The position numbers were made by a program, and so were the translations under genes. Positions 9,419 to 18,359 of a stretch of 64,000 nucleotides of DNA are shown here, in pieces (position 1 is the first letter of the stretch; every line of letters starts with the position of its first letter). Origin of the DNA: CAVZGO01 sp963774935 (GTDB lineage Bacteria > Chloroflexota > Anaerolineae > Anaerolineales > UBA4823); the NCBI GenBank assembly GCA_963774935.1, contig CAVZGO010000001.1, forward strand, positions 310,001-374,000, written 5' to 3'. The notes under the pieces are model-generated. The model worked only from the letters and a program-made list of their open reading frames with translations, was not told the DNA's origin and did no database searches.

Positions 9419-9775
9419 GTGGACGAAAAATCGCTTCCCGATTTACTCGCGAATATTCTTCCGGACGAAGTGGAGAAAACCTTAAACCTGGACGGAGAAA
9501 ATACAGGTACCCAGGATGACATGGTGGCAGCCCTGCTCAAAGCCTCTGCCGGGGAGTTTGGTGAGCCGTTTGGGCAGGCAGTCGATGAATTCCTGGCGGG
9601 AAAAGGTGAGCTCCATGAGACCACCCGGGCAGCCCTGGTTCGGGGTAAGGGCACGGCGAAAAGCGACATCACCGAATTTTTGACCAGCAAATTAAATATT
9701 CCCGCCCCGGCTGCCAATATTATCGCCGGAATGCTGCTGAGCCTGGTAGGACTCAACCAGCAAAGACACTGGTGA
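9419..9775 (+). CDS. unknown 118-residue protein of the AOR cluster
   Basis: I do not recognise this protein. It starts at GTG 9419, one base after the preceding stop. It is acidic in its first half (LPDLLANILPDEVEK) and ends in a hydrophobic stretch (PAPAANIIAGMLLSLVG). The next frame begins with a GTG overlapping this stop and encodes a Lys-rich tail, so the two could be one protein split by a frameshift near 9765. Position at the end of the tungsten cluster suggests co-transcription, not function. Confidence 0.5.
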   Translation: MDEKSLPDLLANILPDEVEKTLNLDGENTGTQDDMVAALLKASAGEFGEPFGQAVDEFLAGKGELHETTRAALVRGKGTAKSDITEFLTSKLNIPAPAANIIAGMLLSLVGLNQQRHW

Positions 9776-9957
9776 AGAAACAACCGGCGAAAAAGAAGCC
9801 ACGGAAAAAGAAAAAGCCAGCCAGCGGGTCTTCAGCGAAACCAGCAGCGACAAGTAAGAAAAAGGCAAAGAAGAAAACTACGACCACTAAGAAAGAATCT
9901 ACATCGAAGAAGCAGCCAGATAAAGCTGCTACGAAGAGCACCTCAGTGGAGGGATAA
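9772..9957 (+). CDS. Lys/Ala/Thr-rich basic protein or tail
   Basis: Sixty-one residues, about 40% Lys, with PAKKKPRKKKK and TSKKKAKKK repeats typical of histone-H1-like bacterial tails that bind nucleic acids or polyphosphate. GTG 9772 overlaps the TGA of the preceding gene (GTGA). There is no independent folded domain, so it is either a free basic peptide or, more probably, the C-terminal tail of the preceding protein displaced by a frameshift. Confidence 0.45.
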   Translation: MKKQPAKKKPRKKKKPASGSSAKPAATSKKKAKKKTTTTKKESTSKKQPDKAATKSTSVEG

Positions 9958-10053
9958 GGTCAAGATACAGTTTTACCTGAACCTGGCAGTATGAAATGGA
10001 TGCGCCCGAGACAGAAATCATCAAGGGAATCTAATACCCGCACAAATAATATA

Positions 10054-10084
10054 AAACGACTCCCTTGCATTGAGGAAGTCGTTT
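10054..10084 (+). terminator. hairpin ending the AOR cluster
   Basis: AAACGACT (10054-10061) pairs with AGTCGTTT (10077-10084), followed by T-rich TGTCCTTCTT. It closes the tungsten cluster and faces the end of the convergent lipoprotein gene. The rest of the gap 9958-10170 shows nothing else. Confidence 0.6.
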
Positions 10085-10170
10085 GTCCTTCTTCGGGAGG
10101 TATTATCATACCTCTTACGCCTGGAACGGCGGTTAATCGGCAGCATAAGACAATTTATCACCTGACTTGT

Positions 10171-10917
10171 TTAATCTGGAATATCGTACGAGACCAGCTC
10201 GGCATCGGCAGCACCATCAATTGCAGATTTTACAGTGCCAACGCCTTCTGCAAACCACTGGTATCCATGCATGTTAACTTTTTGACCGAAGATCTCCACA
10301 TAACCGGATTGTTCCACCTTGAGTGCATAGAAATTGCCCGCCGGGACGGTGATATTTTCAAAACCAAGGGCAGTGTAATCAGAATGGACCAATGAATAAG
10401 TGTCACCCGTTGTAACCTTGATCGTTTGCGACCATTCATCGTTAATTTTGATGTCTTTTGGCACGGTCACCCCTTCAACCTCAATAGTCGAGATTACCGA
10501 GCTGCCTTCTTCACCGGTGTATGTCAAAGTAGAACCGGGGGAATCCAGGAGGACGATGCCTTCATCGGTGCATTTGCCGTCAATGGTGAAGGTGCTGTTA
10601 TCACCTTGAATATCTATGGTGAATGCACCATTGTCATCAACAGACATGGTATGTGTCGCACCGCCATCTGGAGAAATATTATAAGTCCAGGTCGCCTCGT
10701 CGCTGACCGGATAAAAAGCGTTATCGCATTCGTTGTCATCGTTCTCTGGCACGCTGGTCGGCACCGGGGTGTAGGTTGCCTCAGTGACTGTGACTACCAG
10801 CATTGGCAGCCCTGCTGTCGGTGTAGCAGTCGACGAGACCACTGCAGTCGATGCATTTGTCGAGCATCCGCTGATCAATACCAGGGTGATAAGCAAGATG
10901 ATGATTTTCTGGTTCAT
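10171..10917 (-). CDS. secreted lipoprotein, unknown function
   Basis: A 248-residue surface lipoprotein. Residues 1-18 form a signal peptide ending in the lipobox LISGC, so Cys18 should be lipidated. A Thr/Pro/Val linker (to about residue 55) leads to an all-beta-looking domain rich in Thr, Asp and Gly, with alternating hydrophobic pattern (FTIDIQGDNSTFTIDG). CDNAFYPV and GKCTDEG supply two cysteines that may pair. I do not recognise the fold. It stands alone with opposite orientation to both neighbours. Confidence 0.75.
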   Translation of the reverse strand: MNQKIIILLITLVLISGCSTNASTAVVSSTATPTAGLPMLVVTVTEATYTPVPTSVPENDDNECDNAFYPVSDEATWTYNISPDGGATHTMSVDDNGAFTIDIQGDNSTFTIDGKCTDEGIVLLDSPGSTLTYTGEEGSSVISTIEVEGVTVPKDIKINDEWSQTIKVTTGDTYSLVHSDYTALGFENITVPAGNFYALKVEQSGYVEIFGQKVNMHGYQWFAEGVGTVKSAIDGAADAELVSYDIPD

Positions 10918-11064
10918 GATTCGTACTCCTTTAACATATATCTATTGGTGTGGCTGGATCAGATTCAGACTTGTAAACCAGATAAAAAGTCTACCTGAAA
11001 TTTATCTTGATCATCATAAGAACGACGATGCCGAAATCGGAGTCAGCCGCGCCAGTATCCTAGA

Positions 11065-12069
11065 TTGCCTTATAATTTATCTACTTGTTATTTTTATGAT
11101 AATCCATCTCATCCTTACGTTGGTCACGCCTGGCGTGACAAAAACCGGGACAATTTGCACCACGATAACACTCTCACCACATTCGGTTCCTGGGTGCGCA
11201 CCCGTCGCAAACAGCTAGACTTGACCCAGGCAGAGCTGGGAAGACGCGCAGCGTGCTCAGAAGCTACGATCCGCAAGATCGAGGCGGATGAACGCAAGCC
11301 ATCACGCCAACTAGCTGAACTACTGGCGCGCGCACTGCTAATCCCACCAATCAACACCCAACGATTCTTACTGTTAGCGCGCGGAACCTATCTCGAAGAG
11401 CCGAACTACCAGACTACCGAAGTCATGCCAACCAACAATAACCTGCCCGCGCTGCTCACCTCAACCATCAACCGCGTTCGCGATCAAACGGCTCTGATTG
11501 GTCTGTTAAAAGACCAATTGGTTCATCTGGTAACAATTATTGGTCCTCCTGGGATCGGCAAGACCCGCTTGAGCATCCATTGCGGTAATGAGGTGCTGGC
11601 AGATTTTCCCGATGGCGTTTGGTTCGTTGACCTTTCTGAAATCAGCGATCCTCGATTCCTTATTTCCTCAATCGCCCATTCGTTGACAAGCTTTGATCTA
11701 CCCCCGTCACCAGACCTTAACCAGCTTGTTCGTGGATTGCGAAACAGGCAGCTCTTACTCATTCTGGATAATTTCGAACAGATCGCCGAAGAAGGTGCAA
11801 TCGATGTTGCCAGGATGCTCAAGAACTGCCCGCACATTAAAATTCTGGTGACCAGCCGATTGCCGCTGCACATCTACGGTGAGAATGAATATCCACTGGC
11901 GCCGTTGACGATTCCCCCGCCTGATGCACCACGGACGCAGGCCGGACTCAAGACTCATTGGCGCATGCTGAGATTATCCATGAGCAGCAAAGAGAGTTAT
12001 TTTTTCAGAAAGCCCAAAATCCGCTCTATCTTCAAGAATTTAAGAAATGTGGAAGGAATCCACTGCTGA
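11065..12069 (+). pseudogene. XRE-HTH/NB-ARC ATPase regulator, truncated
   Basis: The N-terminal third of a large signal-transducing ATPase regulator. An XRE helix-turn-helix (LDLTQAELGRRAACSEATIRKIE) spans about residues 52-75. It is followed by an NB-ARC domain with Walker A GPPGIGKTRL, Walker B LLLILDNFE and the sensor ILVTSRLPL. Family members usually continue for 500 or more residues with winged-helix and TPR repeats. Here the text ends soon after the ATPase, with an unrelated-looking tail after PLTIPPPDAP. No TPR sequence follows before the hairpin at 12179, so a simple frameshift does not rescue it. The TTG start is uncertain; a later one near 11153 is possible. Confidence 0.72.
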
Positions 12070-12178
12070 ATCTTTGCTCGAAAGACGAGCGATAAATAAG
12101 GGCCACAGGAGAATCATAAAATCGGTTCGGCGATCGTGACAATGTATGGGAATATTAACAGCATGCCATAAGTAATAA

Positions 12179-12213
12179 AAAGCGTCCTCTTGCACCTGAG
12201 GACGCTTTGTTTT
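12179..12213. terminator. bidirectional terminator
   Basis: AAAGCGTCCTC (12179-12189) pairs with GAGGACGCTTT (12198-12208). T-runs follow on the plus strand, and an A-run precedes it, giving T on the minus strand. It separates the regulator remnant from the end of the mevalonate cluster. Confidence 0.8.
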
Positions 12214-12230
12214 TAAAATTGCCTTTACGA

Positions 12231-12632
12231 TCAATGGATTAAAATCGGTCGGAACTTATACCCATAAACAATCAAGCCGCGTTCATCACCATCCTGGCGC
12301 AGGCGGCGAGTGACCATCTCGACTGGCATGCCGATCTCAACCGGTTGGTCACCCAGGTCGGTCAGTTGCGCTGTTACCAGTGGACCTTCTTCGAGTTTTA
12401 CCAGCGCCACAGTGTATGGAGCTGAATCTTCAAAATCTGCCGGCGGCTCGAAGATAGTTGTGAATGAGTAAACTTCTCCACGCCCACTAAATTGGAAGAC
12501 ATTTTTTGCTTCCTTGCCGCATTCCGGGCAGACATCTCTCGGCGGGAATAAGCGCGCCTGACAATGAGGGCATACTTCACCCACCATTTCGTATCGTTGA
12601 TGGCGCAGGCGCCAATGGCGTGCTATTTCCAT
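12231..12632 (-). CDS. DUF35 zinc-ribbon/OB-fold protein (thiolase-HMGS partner)
   Basis: A 133-residue DUF35 protein: N-terminal helix (HWRLRHQRY), a rubredoxin-like zinc ribbon with CPHC and CPEC at about 21-38, then an OB fold (GRGEVYSFTTI, APYTVALVKLEEG). In archaea the corresponding protein bridges acetoacetyl-CoA thiolase and HMG-CoA synthase and shares the CoA pocket, channelling the intermediate. Here it is the last gene of HMGR-HMGS-thiolase-DUF35, so the same role is inferred. A shortened paralogue precedes it. Confidence 0.9.
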   Translation of the reverse strand: MEIARHWRLRHQRYEMVGEVCPHCQARLFPPRDVCPECGKEAKNVFQFSGRGEVYSFTTIFEPPADFEDSAPYTVALVKLEEGPLVTAQLTDLGDQPVEIGMPVEMVTRRLRQDGDERGLIVYGYKFRPILIH

Positions 12633-12644
12633 AAATTTCTAAGT

Positions 12645-12851
12645 CTAGATGCTTACGGTTTGGCTCGGGACAGCCACAGGCTGGACAAAGAGCGAATCAC
12701 TCTCATCGACACGGATAGAGAGGTCGGCTCCATGCCCACAATTTGGGCAAACCATGCGAACTGGAAACATCTTGGTCTGGCAGTTGGGGCACTCCCCACC
12801 GATCATGCTGTAGCGCTGCTTACGAAGTCTCCAATGACGTGAAATTTCCAT
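12645..12851 (-). CDS. truncated DUF35 paralogue, zinc ribbon only
   Basis: Sixty-eight residues that closely match the start of the next gene (HWRLRKQRY, then CPNC and CPNC ligands) but stop after a short tail with no OB fold. Only 12 bases separate it from the full-length copy. It looks like a partial tandem duplication. It may still fold as a zinc ribbon and bind the thiolase, or it may be a remnant. No frameshift that would add an OB fold is visible, because the next gene begins at once. Confidence 0.75.
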   Translation of the reverse strand: MEISRHWRLRKQRYSMIGGECPNCQTKMFPVRMVCPNCGHGADLSIRVDESDSLFVQPVAVPSQTVSI

Positions 12852-12987
12852 TTGTGAAATTACTCCTCAAATAAAACGGTTAAACCAACTCAAGATCATT
12901 CTAGGTTGTAAGGACTATCAAGAGCTATCAAATTCGCAGATTCGCTCTCATTTTCACTATCAATAGCATCAACATGTCAAGAGTTAG

Positions 12988-14157
12988 TTACCGTTCCAAG
13001 ATTTCTAAGATATGGGTGACTGCAGTGGATGCCGAACCGGAGAGGGATTGAACCATGCCTCGCCGGGCGTGTGGCAGCTGGTTTTTACCAGCCTCACCAC
13101 GCAATTGTTGAGCCACTTCGACCGCCTGATATACGCCTGTTGCGCCGACAGGATTGCCGCGTGCTTTCAACCCGCCCATTGTGCTGATGGGTAGCGAACC
13201 ATCCAGGCTGATGCACTCCTCTTTTGCGAGTTTCCAGCCCTCACCCCGCCTGGCGAATCCAGCAGCTTCGAGTGTCAGGACGACAAAAATAGAGCAGGCA
13301 TCGTGCAGCTCAAATAAGTCAATCTGCAGCGGGGTAATTTTTGCCTTCCGACAGGCTTCCTCAACCGATATCCGCACCGCCTGGAACTCCAGCGGATCGG
13401 TGCGGTCGTGCAGCGCCAGGGTGTCCGTGGCGATGGCTGAAGCGGCTATCTTCACCACCGGATGAGGATACTCTGAAGGGAGCAAATCTGCACGGGTCAG
13501 CAGCATTGCTGCCGCACCATCTGCAAGGGGAGCAACATCGAATAAATTCAGCGGATCACTAACCAATGCAGCTTTATGGTAAGCATCTTCACTGATCATT
13601 TTTTGATACATTGCATGTGGATTCCTGGCTGCATTCGCATGCGCATTGATCGGGAAGCCAGCAAATGCATCGCGAAGTACCCCATACTCGTGCATATAGC
13701 GGCGCATCAATATCGCAGCCTGTGCAGTTTGTGTCAGACCGTGCACGGCTTCGTAGTCGCTATCGCTGCCACTCGAGAGGGCAGTCTGTAGCTCGCCACT
13801 GGAAACGTCGGTCACTTTCTCTACCCCCAATACGACAGCGCTATCCACCCACCCCGAAGCAACCGCCATGTACCCGGCGCGTATTGCCGCTCCACCAGAT
13901 GCCTCGCCAGCTTCGATTGTCATCGCTTCGATGCCAGTCAAACCAACCTGTTCGGCAACCAACGCGCCCAGATGCGCCTGGTCGATCAACTGTGGCGCCA
14001 ACATATTACCAATATACAGTGCTTGCGGATGCATACCACCAGCATCTGCCATTGCCTGTTTCACAGCCTGGTAAGCCAGCTGGCGCAGGCTTAGGTCCCA
14101 GTGTTCACCAACATCCGTCTGACCGATTCCAGCAATTACGACATCACCCATTGTCAC
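12988..14157 (-). CDS. thiolase-family protein of the mevalonate cluster, catalytic residues altered
   Basis: A 389-residue thiolase of the archaeal/SCP-x type, expected to join two acetyl-CoA into acetoacetyl-CoA and hand it to the adjacent HMG-CoA synthase. The overall fold markers are present (AYQAVKQAMADAG, ASGGAAIRAGY, ELHDACSIF, GGLKARG). However, the nucleophile loop reads EAGEASGG where the family norm has Cys before ASG, and the GHPxGATG motif reads GNPVGATG. Both catalytic Cys and His of the standard motifs are therefore missing. Either acetoacetyl-CoA comes from another enzyme, or this subfamily uses different residues. It lies 28 bases after HMGS. Confidence 0.85.
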   Translation of the reverse strand: MTMGDVVIAGIGQTDVGEHWDLSLRQLAYQAVKQAMADAGGMHPQALYIGNMLAPQLIDQAHLGALVAEQVGLTGIEAMTIEAGEASGGAAIRAGYMAVASGWVDSAVVLGVEKVTDVSSGELQTALSSGSDSDYEAVHGLTQTAQAAILMRRYMHEYGVLRDAFAGFPINAHANAARNPHAMYQKMISEDAYHKAALVSDPLNLFDVAPLADGAAAMLLTRADLLPSEYPHPVVKIAASAIATDTLALHDRTDPLEFQAVRISVEEACRKAKITPLQIDLFELHDACSIFVVLTLEAAGFARRGEGWKLAKEECISLDGSLPISTMGGLKARGNPVGATGVYQAVEVAQQLRGEAGKNQLPHARRGMVQSLSGSASTAVTHILEILER

Positions 14158-14185
14158 TTCTCCACAACTTTGCGCTCAGGATTCG

Positions 14186-15277
14186 TTATTTGAGTGTCAG
14201 CTTGCCGCGCAACCTTGTATAGGTAGCATAGTCAATCTCGGTCCGGCGGTTGATATAATCCCAGGTCTTTGCAGCCAGATCACGGCGCTCAAGGATTTTA
14301 TCGGTAACCCTGAGGATGAAAGCATCGGAGCCTGCTCCTGAGCCGAAGGAAACCATAAAAATTCGGTCGCCAGGTTCGGCAATATCCAAAATGGCTGTCA
14401 ACCCAATGATTGCAGCGCCAGCGTAGGTATTGCCAATCACCGGGACCAGCAAGCCGGTAGTGATCTGGTCGCGGTGGAATCCCAACATACTGGCGGCTCG
14501 CTGAGGAAATTTGGTATTTGGCTGGTGGAAAACAGCATACTTAAAGTCTGATGGACGAGTGTGCGAGGCTTCCATGATCGCATGTCCTGCCTCAGTAATG
14601 TGTTTGAAATAGGCAGGTTCACCAGTGAAGCGCTGCCCGTGCTCAGGATATTTGGCATAAGCACGACGCCAGAAATCCGGGGTGTCGGTCACGTACGAAT
14701 ATGTGCACTCGATCTCAGCAAGCGAATCCTCAGCCGGCCCAAAAATGTAAGCCGCACCTCCTGCTCCGGCAGTATATTCCAATGCGTCGCCAGGACGTCC
14801 CTGGGCGGTATCCATACCGATCGCCAGGGCATAATTCGCCATCCCTGAGCCAACAAAAGCGATTGCGGCAACCATTGCCTCGGTGCCGGCTTTACAGGCA
14901 AACTCCCAATCCCCTGCCTGTACATTTGGCGTCGCGCCGATCGATTCGGCAACCAGGGTAGAGGTCGGCTTAACCGCGTAGGGATGCGATTCGGAGCCCA
15001 CCCACACAGCACGGATGTGTTGGGGATCGACGCCAGAACGGCTCAAGGCATTTCGGGCAGCTTCGATAGACATCGTCGCCACATCCTCATCCAGTCCTGG
15101 CACTGACTTCTCTTTGATCGGCAGCTCCCCTGCGCCGCCCGTCCATACGCGGGAAACTTCACGCGCAGGAAGGCGATAGCGGGGTACATAGGCGCCATAT
15201 CCCGAGATCCCTACGCGCCGGTTTGGTTTGAGTAATAAGTTTTCGGTTTCTATTGTGCTCATTTTTCCGTCCGTCAT
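14186..15277 (-). CDS. hydroxymethylglutaryl-CoA synthase (archaeal type)
   Basis: Condenses acetyl-CoA with acetoacetyl-CoA to HMG-CoA, the second step of the mevalonate route. It has 363 residues, the length of archaeal enzymes rather than the longer eukaryotic form. The catalytic Glu ([12 protein letters not shown]), Cys ([10 protein letters not shown]) and His (FHQPNTKFP) are all visible, so this enzyme looks active. The start at 15277 overlaps the stop of the upstream HMG-CoA reductase gene. A second ATG (MSTIET) 15 bases later is possible. Confidence 0.94.
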   Translation of the reverse strand: MTDGKMSTIETENLLLKPNRRVGISGYGAYVPRYRLPAREVSRVWTGGAGELPIKEKSVPGLDEDVATMSIEAARNALSRSGVDPQHIRAVWVGSESHPYAVKPTSTLVAESIGATPNVQAGDWEFACKAGTEAMVAAIAFVGSGMANYALAIGMDTAQGRPGDALEYTAGAGGAAYIFGPAEDSLAEIECTYSYVTDTPDFWRRAYAKYPEHGQRFTGEPAYFKHITEAGHAIMEASHTRPSDFKYAVFHQPNTKFPQRAASMLGFHRDQITTGLLVPVIGNTYAGAAIIGLTAILDIAEPGDRIFMVSFGSGAGSDAFILRVTDKILERRDLAAKTWDYINRRTEIDYATYTRLRGKLTLK

Positions 15278-16572
15278 TTTTGCCAGCTTTTAAGTATAGC
15301 CTCAGCCCGATCAATCCGGATTATCTGTTCTGCTACCAATTGCTGCGCCAGTCGCTCGATTTGCTCACCTTGAGCCCCGGCTGCAATTGCCACCTGCCGG
15401 GCGTGCAGGCTCATGTGCCCTTGCTGTATTCCTTCGGTTGCCAGTGCACGCAGCGCAGCAAGGTTCTGCGCCAACCCGACCGAAACAATGATTTCCGCCA
15501 GCTCACTGGCTGAGTGAATATCCATCAGTTTCAATGCAGCACGAGCTGCAGGGTGAACGCGTGTCGCTCCCCCGACGATGCCCACTGCCATTGGCATTTC
15601 CAGGCTTCCCACCAGGTTACCCTGGTCATCTTTTCCCCAGGTGCTCAATGATGTATACCGCCCATTCCGAGCAGCATAGGCGTGCGCTCCTGCCTCTACA
15701 GCTCTCCAATCGTTGCCAGTGGCAATCACCACCGCATCGACCCCATTCATGATACCCTTGTTATGCGTTGCAGCCCGGTAAGGATCGGCTACTGCAAACG
15801 CCCAGGCAGCGATAATACCATCGCGCACCTGCTCTGCTGAAAAATTACCAAACGCCAGCTCTCCGAGAGGGATCGTACAGTCAGCCCGGGCAAGCCGCCG
15901 ATCCGCCAGGTTAGAAAGAATCCGCAGGTGCACCCGCCCAGCGGTAATCGCTTCCACTGTTGGAGCGAGTCGCTCGACCGCAGTGTTGACCGCGTTCGCA
16001 CCCATCGCATCTCGCACATCATATATAAGGTGTAAAACCAGGAATGGTCCGATCGGTGATTCATCGATCACCCGAACTTCGAGATCACGCGGGCCACCCC
16101 CCAGCTTTTGGAGCAAAGGATCAATACCGGCAGTTTCCGAGAGCAAGCGCTCCTTGTTCTCAAGAAGCAGATGGCGCGCCACGTATACATCGGGCAAATC
16201 CAAAATTTGCATTTGACCGATCATTTCAGGCGCGCTTGTTCGTGCAACAAACCCTCCCCCTGCGCGGGCCAGACGAGCCATGAAAGATGCCCCCGCGATC
16301 ACAGAGGGTTCCTCAATTGCCATCGGTACTAAAACTTCTCGACTATTAACCACAAAGTTCAAACCAATCCCGATGGGCAGGGCAAAAATACCCACCGCAT
16401 TTTCAACCATGTGGTCGGCCTGTTCCGGGTTTAAGCCACCAGCCGCGCTGAATGCTGCCAGATCCTGGGCATCTAGCTCACCCTGGCGCGCCAGTTCTTG
16501 CAGGCGATCTTCTAGCGATAGTTTATAGAAACCGGCAATTCGAGAAGAATGCATCAGTGCGGACATCTCCAC
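15274..16572 (-). CDS. hydroxymethylglutaryl-CoA reductase, class II type
   Basis: Reduces HMG-CoA to mevalonate (or works in reverse), cytosolic, 432 residues. Class II features: ENAVG near residue 57, [10 protein letters not shown], the catalytic Lys in HNKGIMNG, and the late His in GHMSLHA. Class II enzymes in bacteria can be degradative, but the operon with HMGS and thiolase argues for isoprenoid synthesis here. The start could be the GTG at 16572, ATG at 16566 or ATG at 16554; the ribosome site GGAG at 16568-16571 suits the last best. The first gene of the cluster, divergent from a sensor kinase. Confidence 0.93.
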   Translation of the reverse strand: MEMSALMHSSRIAGFYKLSLEDRLQELARQGELDAQDLAAFSAAGGLNPEQADHMVENAVGIFALPIGIGLNFVVNSREVLVPMAIEEPSVIAGASFMARLARAGGGFVARTSAPEMIGQMQILDLPDVYVARHLLLENKERLLSETAGIDPLLQKLGGGPRDLEVRVIDESPIGPFLVLHLIYDVRDAMGANAVNTAVERLAPTVEAITAGRVHLRILSNLADRRLARADCTIPLGELAFGNFSAEQVRDGIIAAWAFAVADPYRAATHNKGIMNGVDAVVIATGNDWRAVEAGAHAYAARNGRYTSLSTWGKDDQGNLVGSLEMPMAVGIVGGATRVHPAARAALKLMDIHSASELAEIIVSVGLAQNLAALRALATEGIQQGHMSLHARQVAIAAGAQGEQIERLAQQLVAEQIIRIDRAEAILKSWQK

Positions 16573-16672
16573 TTAACTTTAGACCAGAAATTTAGTATAT
16601 TCGGGTGGTCTCGCAAAAACTATCAAATAAAGACAAAATCGGGTAAAATTAGCCCACGGTGAGGAAACGTCA

Positions 16673-18349
16673 ATGGTTTTGCTGACTCGAGAACAGCTCG
16701 AAGATCGCCTGGCGGCGCTTCATCGCGCCAGCCTGGAGCTTGTACGCGATCTATCCCAAGAAACACTCCTGGAGCGAATCGTTGCATTGGCATGCGAACA
16801 AGCCGATGCTCACTATGGCGCTCTGGCAGTGCTGGATGATGATGGTGAGCTTGTACGCTTCATTACCATCGGAATGACTCCAGAGGAAATTGCTAATATT
16901 GATCACCCTCCAGTCGGGTTGGGTCTGTTAGGGTTATTCCGCACCCAACGCCGCACGATTCGCATCCCTGATATCCCAACTGACCCTCGCAGTATTGGCT
17001 TTCCAGCAGGGCATCCCCCCATGCATTCCTTCCTGGGTGTGCCAATTTTATCGGGCGATAAAATGCTCGGTCAGCTCTATCTTACCAACAAAAAGAATTA
17101 CCCCGAGTTCACCCATCAAGACGAAATAGTGATCGAGACCCTCGCCGCATATGCTGGAGTGGCCATTACGAACTCGCGCCTTGTGGCAAGCATTCTTGAG
17201 CGCGATGAAACCTTAACCCAACGCAGCATTGACCTCTCGTTGATCAATGATGTGGCTGCTACCCTGGCTGGCTCCCTGGATGTGGAGGTAATCCTCGATA
17301 AGACTTTAAGCCGGGTTATGGCTTATCTCAGGGTCGAAGCTGGGGAAATTTTCCTGCGTGAAGAGAATGAAAATGAGCTGCGTTTAGCTTTGCATCGCGG
17401 CATATTCAACGATCCATTTTCTTACAAGGATACCTTCCGCCTCGGTGAAGGATATATCGGTACAGCAGCTCAAACCGGCAAACCGATGGTCTCCAATGAC
17501 CCTCGCCAGGAAATGCATTACCTGAGACCTGCCGTTGTAGAAGCGGGCTTTCACTGCATTGCCTGCATTCCTCTTGTGGCAAGTGGATCCGCCGTAGGGG
17601 TAATGAGTGTGGCTACGAAACGAGAACGATGTATATCCGATCGGGAGCTCAACTTGCTCACCTCCATCGGGAGCTGGGCAGCGATCGCTATCGAAAACGC
17701 ACGGCTGCATCGTCAAGCCCGCCGCCTGGCGATCCTGGAAGAGCGTGAGCGTATCGGGATGGATCTGCACGATGGCATCATCCAGTCGATCTATGGAGTG
17801 GGTCTGGCTTTGGATTATGCACGCATGGAGATAGAAGAAAACCCCCAGCATGCATGTCTGAAGATTGAGCAGTCGATCGAGTCTCTGAATGAGTCCATTC
17901 GTGACATCCGCACTTACATCCTCGACCTTCGACCAAGACAATTCCATGGCGACGATCTAAAGCAAGGACTGCAGCGCCTGGTGGAAGAATTCCAGACAAA
18001 CTCGGGGATACGCGCCACGCTTGTAGCCCCTGAGGATGGCTTGCTAGATTTTCCCGCCCAAAATGCGACCGCTCTATTCCACATTTGCCAGGAAGCGCTG
18101 GCTAACATTGCCAAGCATTCTCGCGCACGCCAGGTAGAAATCAACTTGTGGACTACCCGCGAGCGGGTGTTACTTGAGATTGCTGACAACGGTCAAGGTT
18201 TTGACCTGAGTAAAATGAGCGTTACCCTGGGTCATGGACTTTCGAACATGCATGTGCGCGCTCGAAAAGTCGGTGGCGATGTCGAAATAAACTCCTTCCC
18301 AAATGAAGGCACCACTATCCTCGCCTGGGTGCCCCGCTGGGATAATTAA
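16673..18349 (+). CDS. GAF-domain sensor histidine kinase (NarL/DegS type)
   Basis: A cytosolic two-component kinase of 558 residues with two GAF domains (about 20-175 and 190-345), then a HisKA_3 dimerisation domain with the phospho-acceptor His in GMDLHDGIIQS, and a HATPase domain (EALANIAKHSRA, ADNGQGFDLS, LGHGLSNMHVRA). No membrane segment is present, so the signal is a cytosolic ligand, redox state or gas bound by GAF. No response regulator gene lies next to it, so the partner is elsewhere. It is divergent from the mevalonate cluster across a 100-base gap. Confidence 0.93.
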   Translation: MVLLTREQLEDRLAALHRASLELVRDLSQETLLERIVALACEQADAHYGALAVLDDDGELVRFITIGMTPEEIANIDHPPVGLGLLGLFRTQRRTIRIPDIPTDPRSIGFPAGHPPMHSFLGVPILSGDKMLGQLYLTNKKNYPEFTHQDEIVIETLAAYAGVAITNSRLVASILERDETLTQRSIDLSLINDVAATLAGSLDVEVILDKTLSRVMAYLRVEAGEIFLREENENELRLALHRGIFNDPFSYKDTFRLGEGYIGTAAQTGKPMVSNDPRQEMHYLRPAVVEAGFHCIACIPLVASGSAVGVMSVATKRERCISDRELNLLTSIGSWAAIAIENARLHRQARRLAILEERERIGMDLHDGIIQSIYGVGLALDYARMEIEENPQHACLKIEQSIESLNESIRDIRTYILDLRPRQFHGDDLKQGLQRLVEEFQTNSGIRATLVAPEDGLLDFPAQNATALFHICQEALANIAKHSRARQVEINLWTTRERVLLEIADNGQGFDLSKMSVTLGHGLSNMHVRARKVGGDVEINSFPNEGTTILAWVPRWDN

Positions 18350-18359
18350 TACGGGCACC

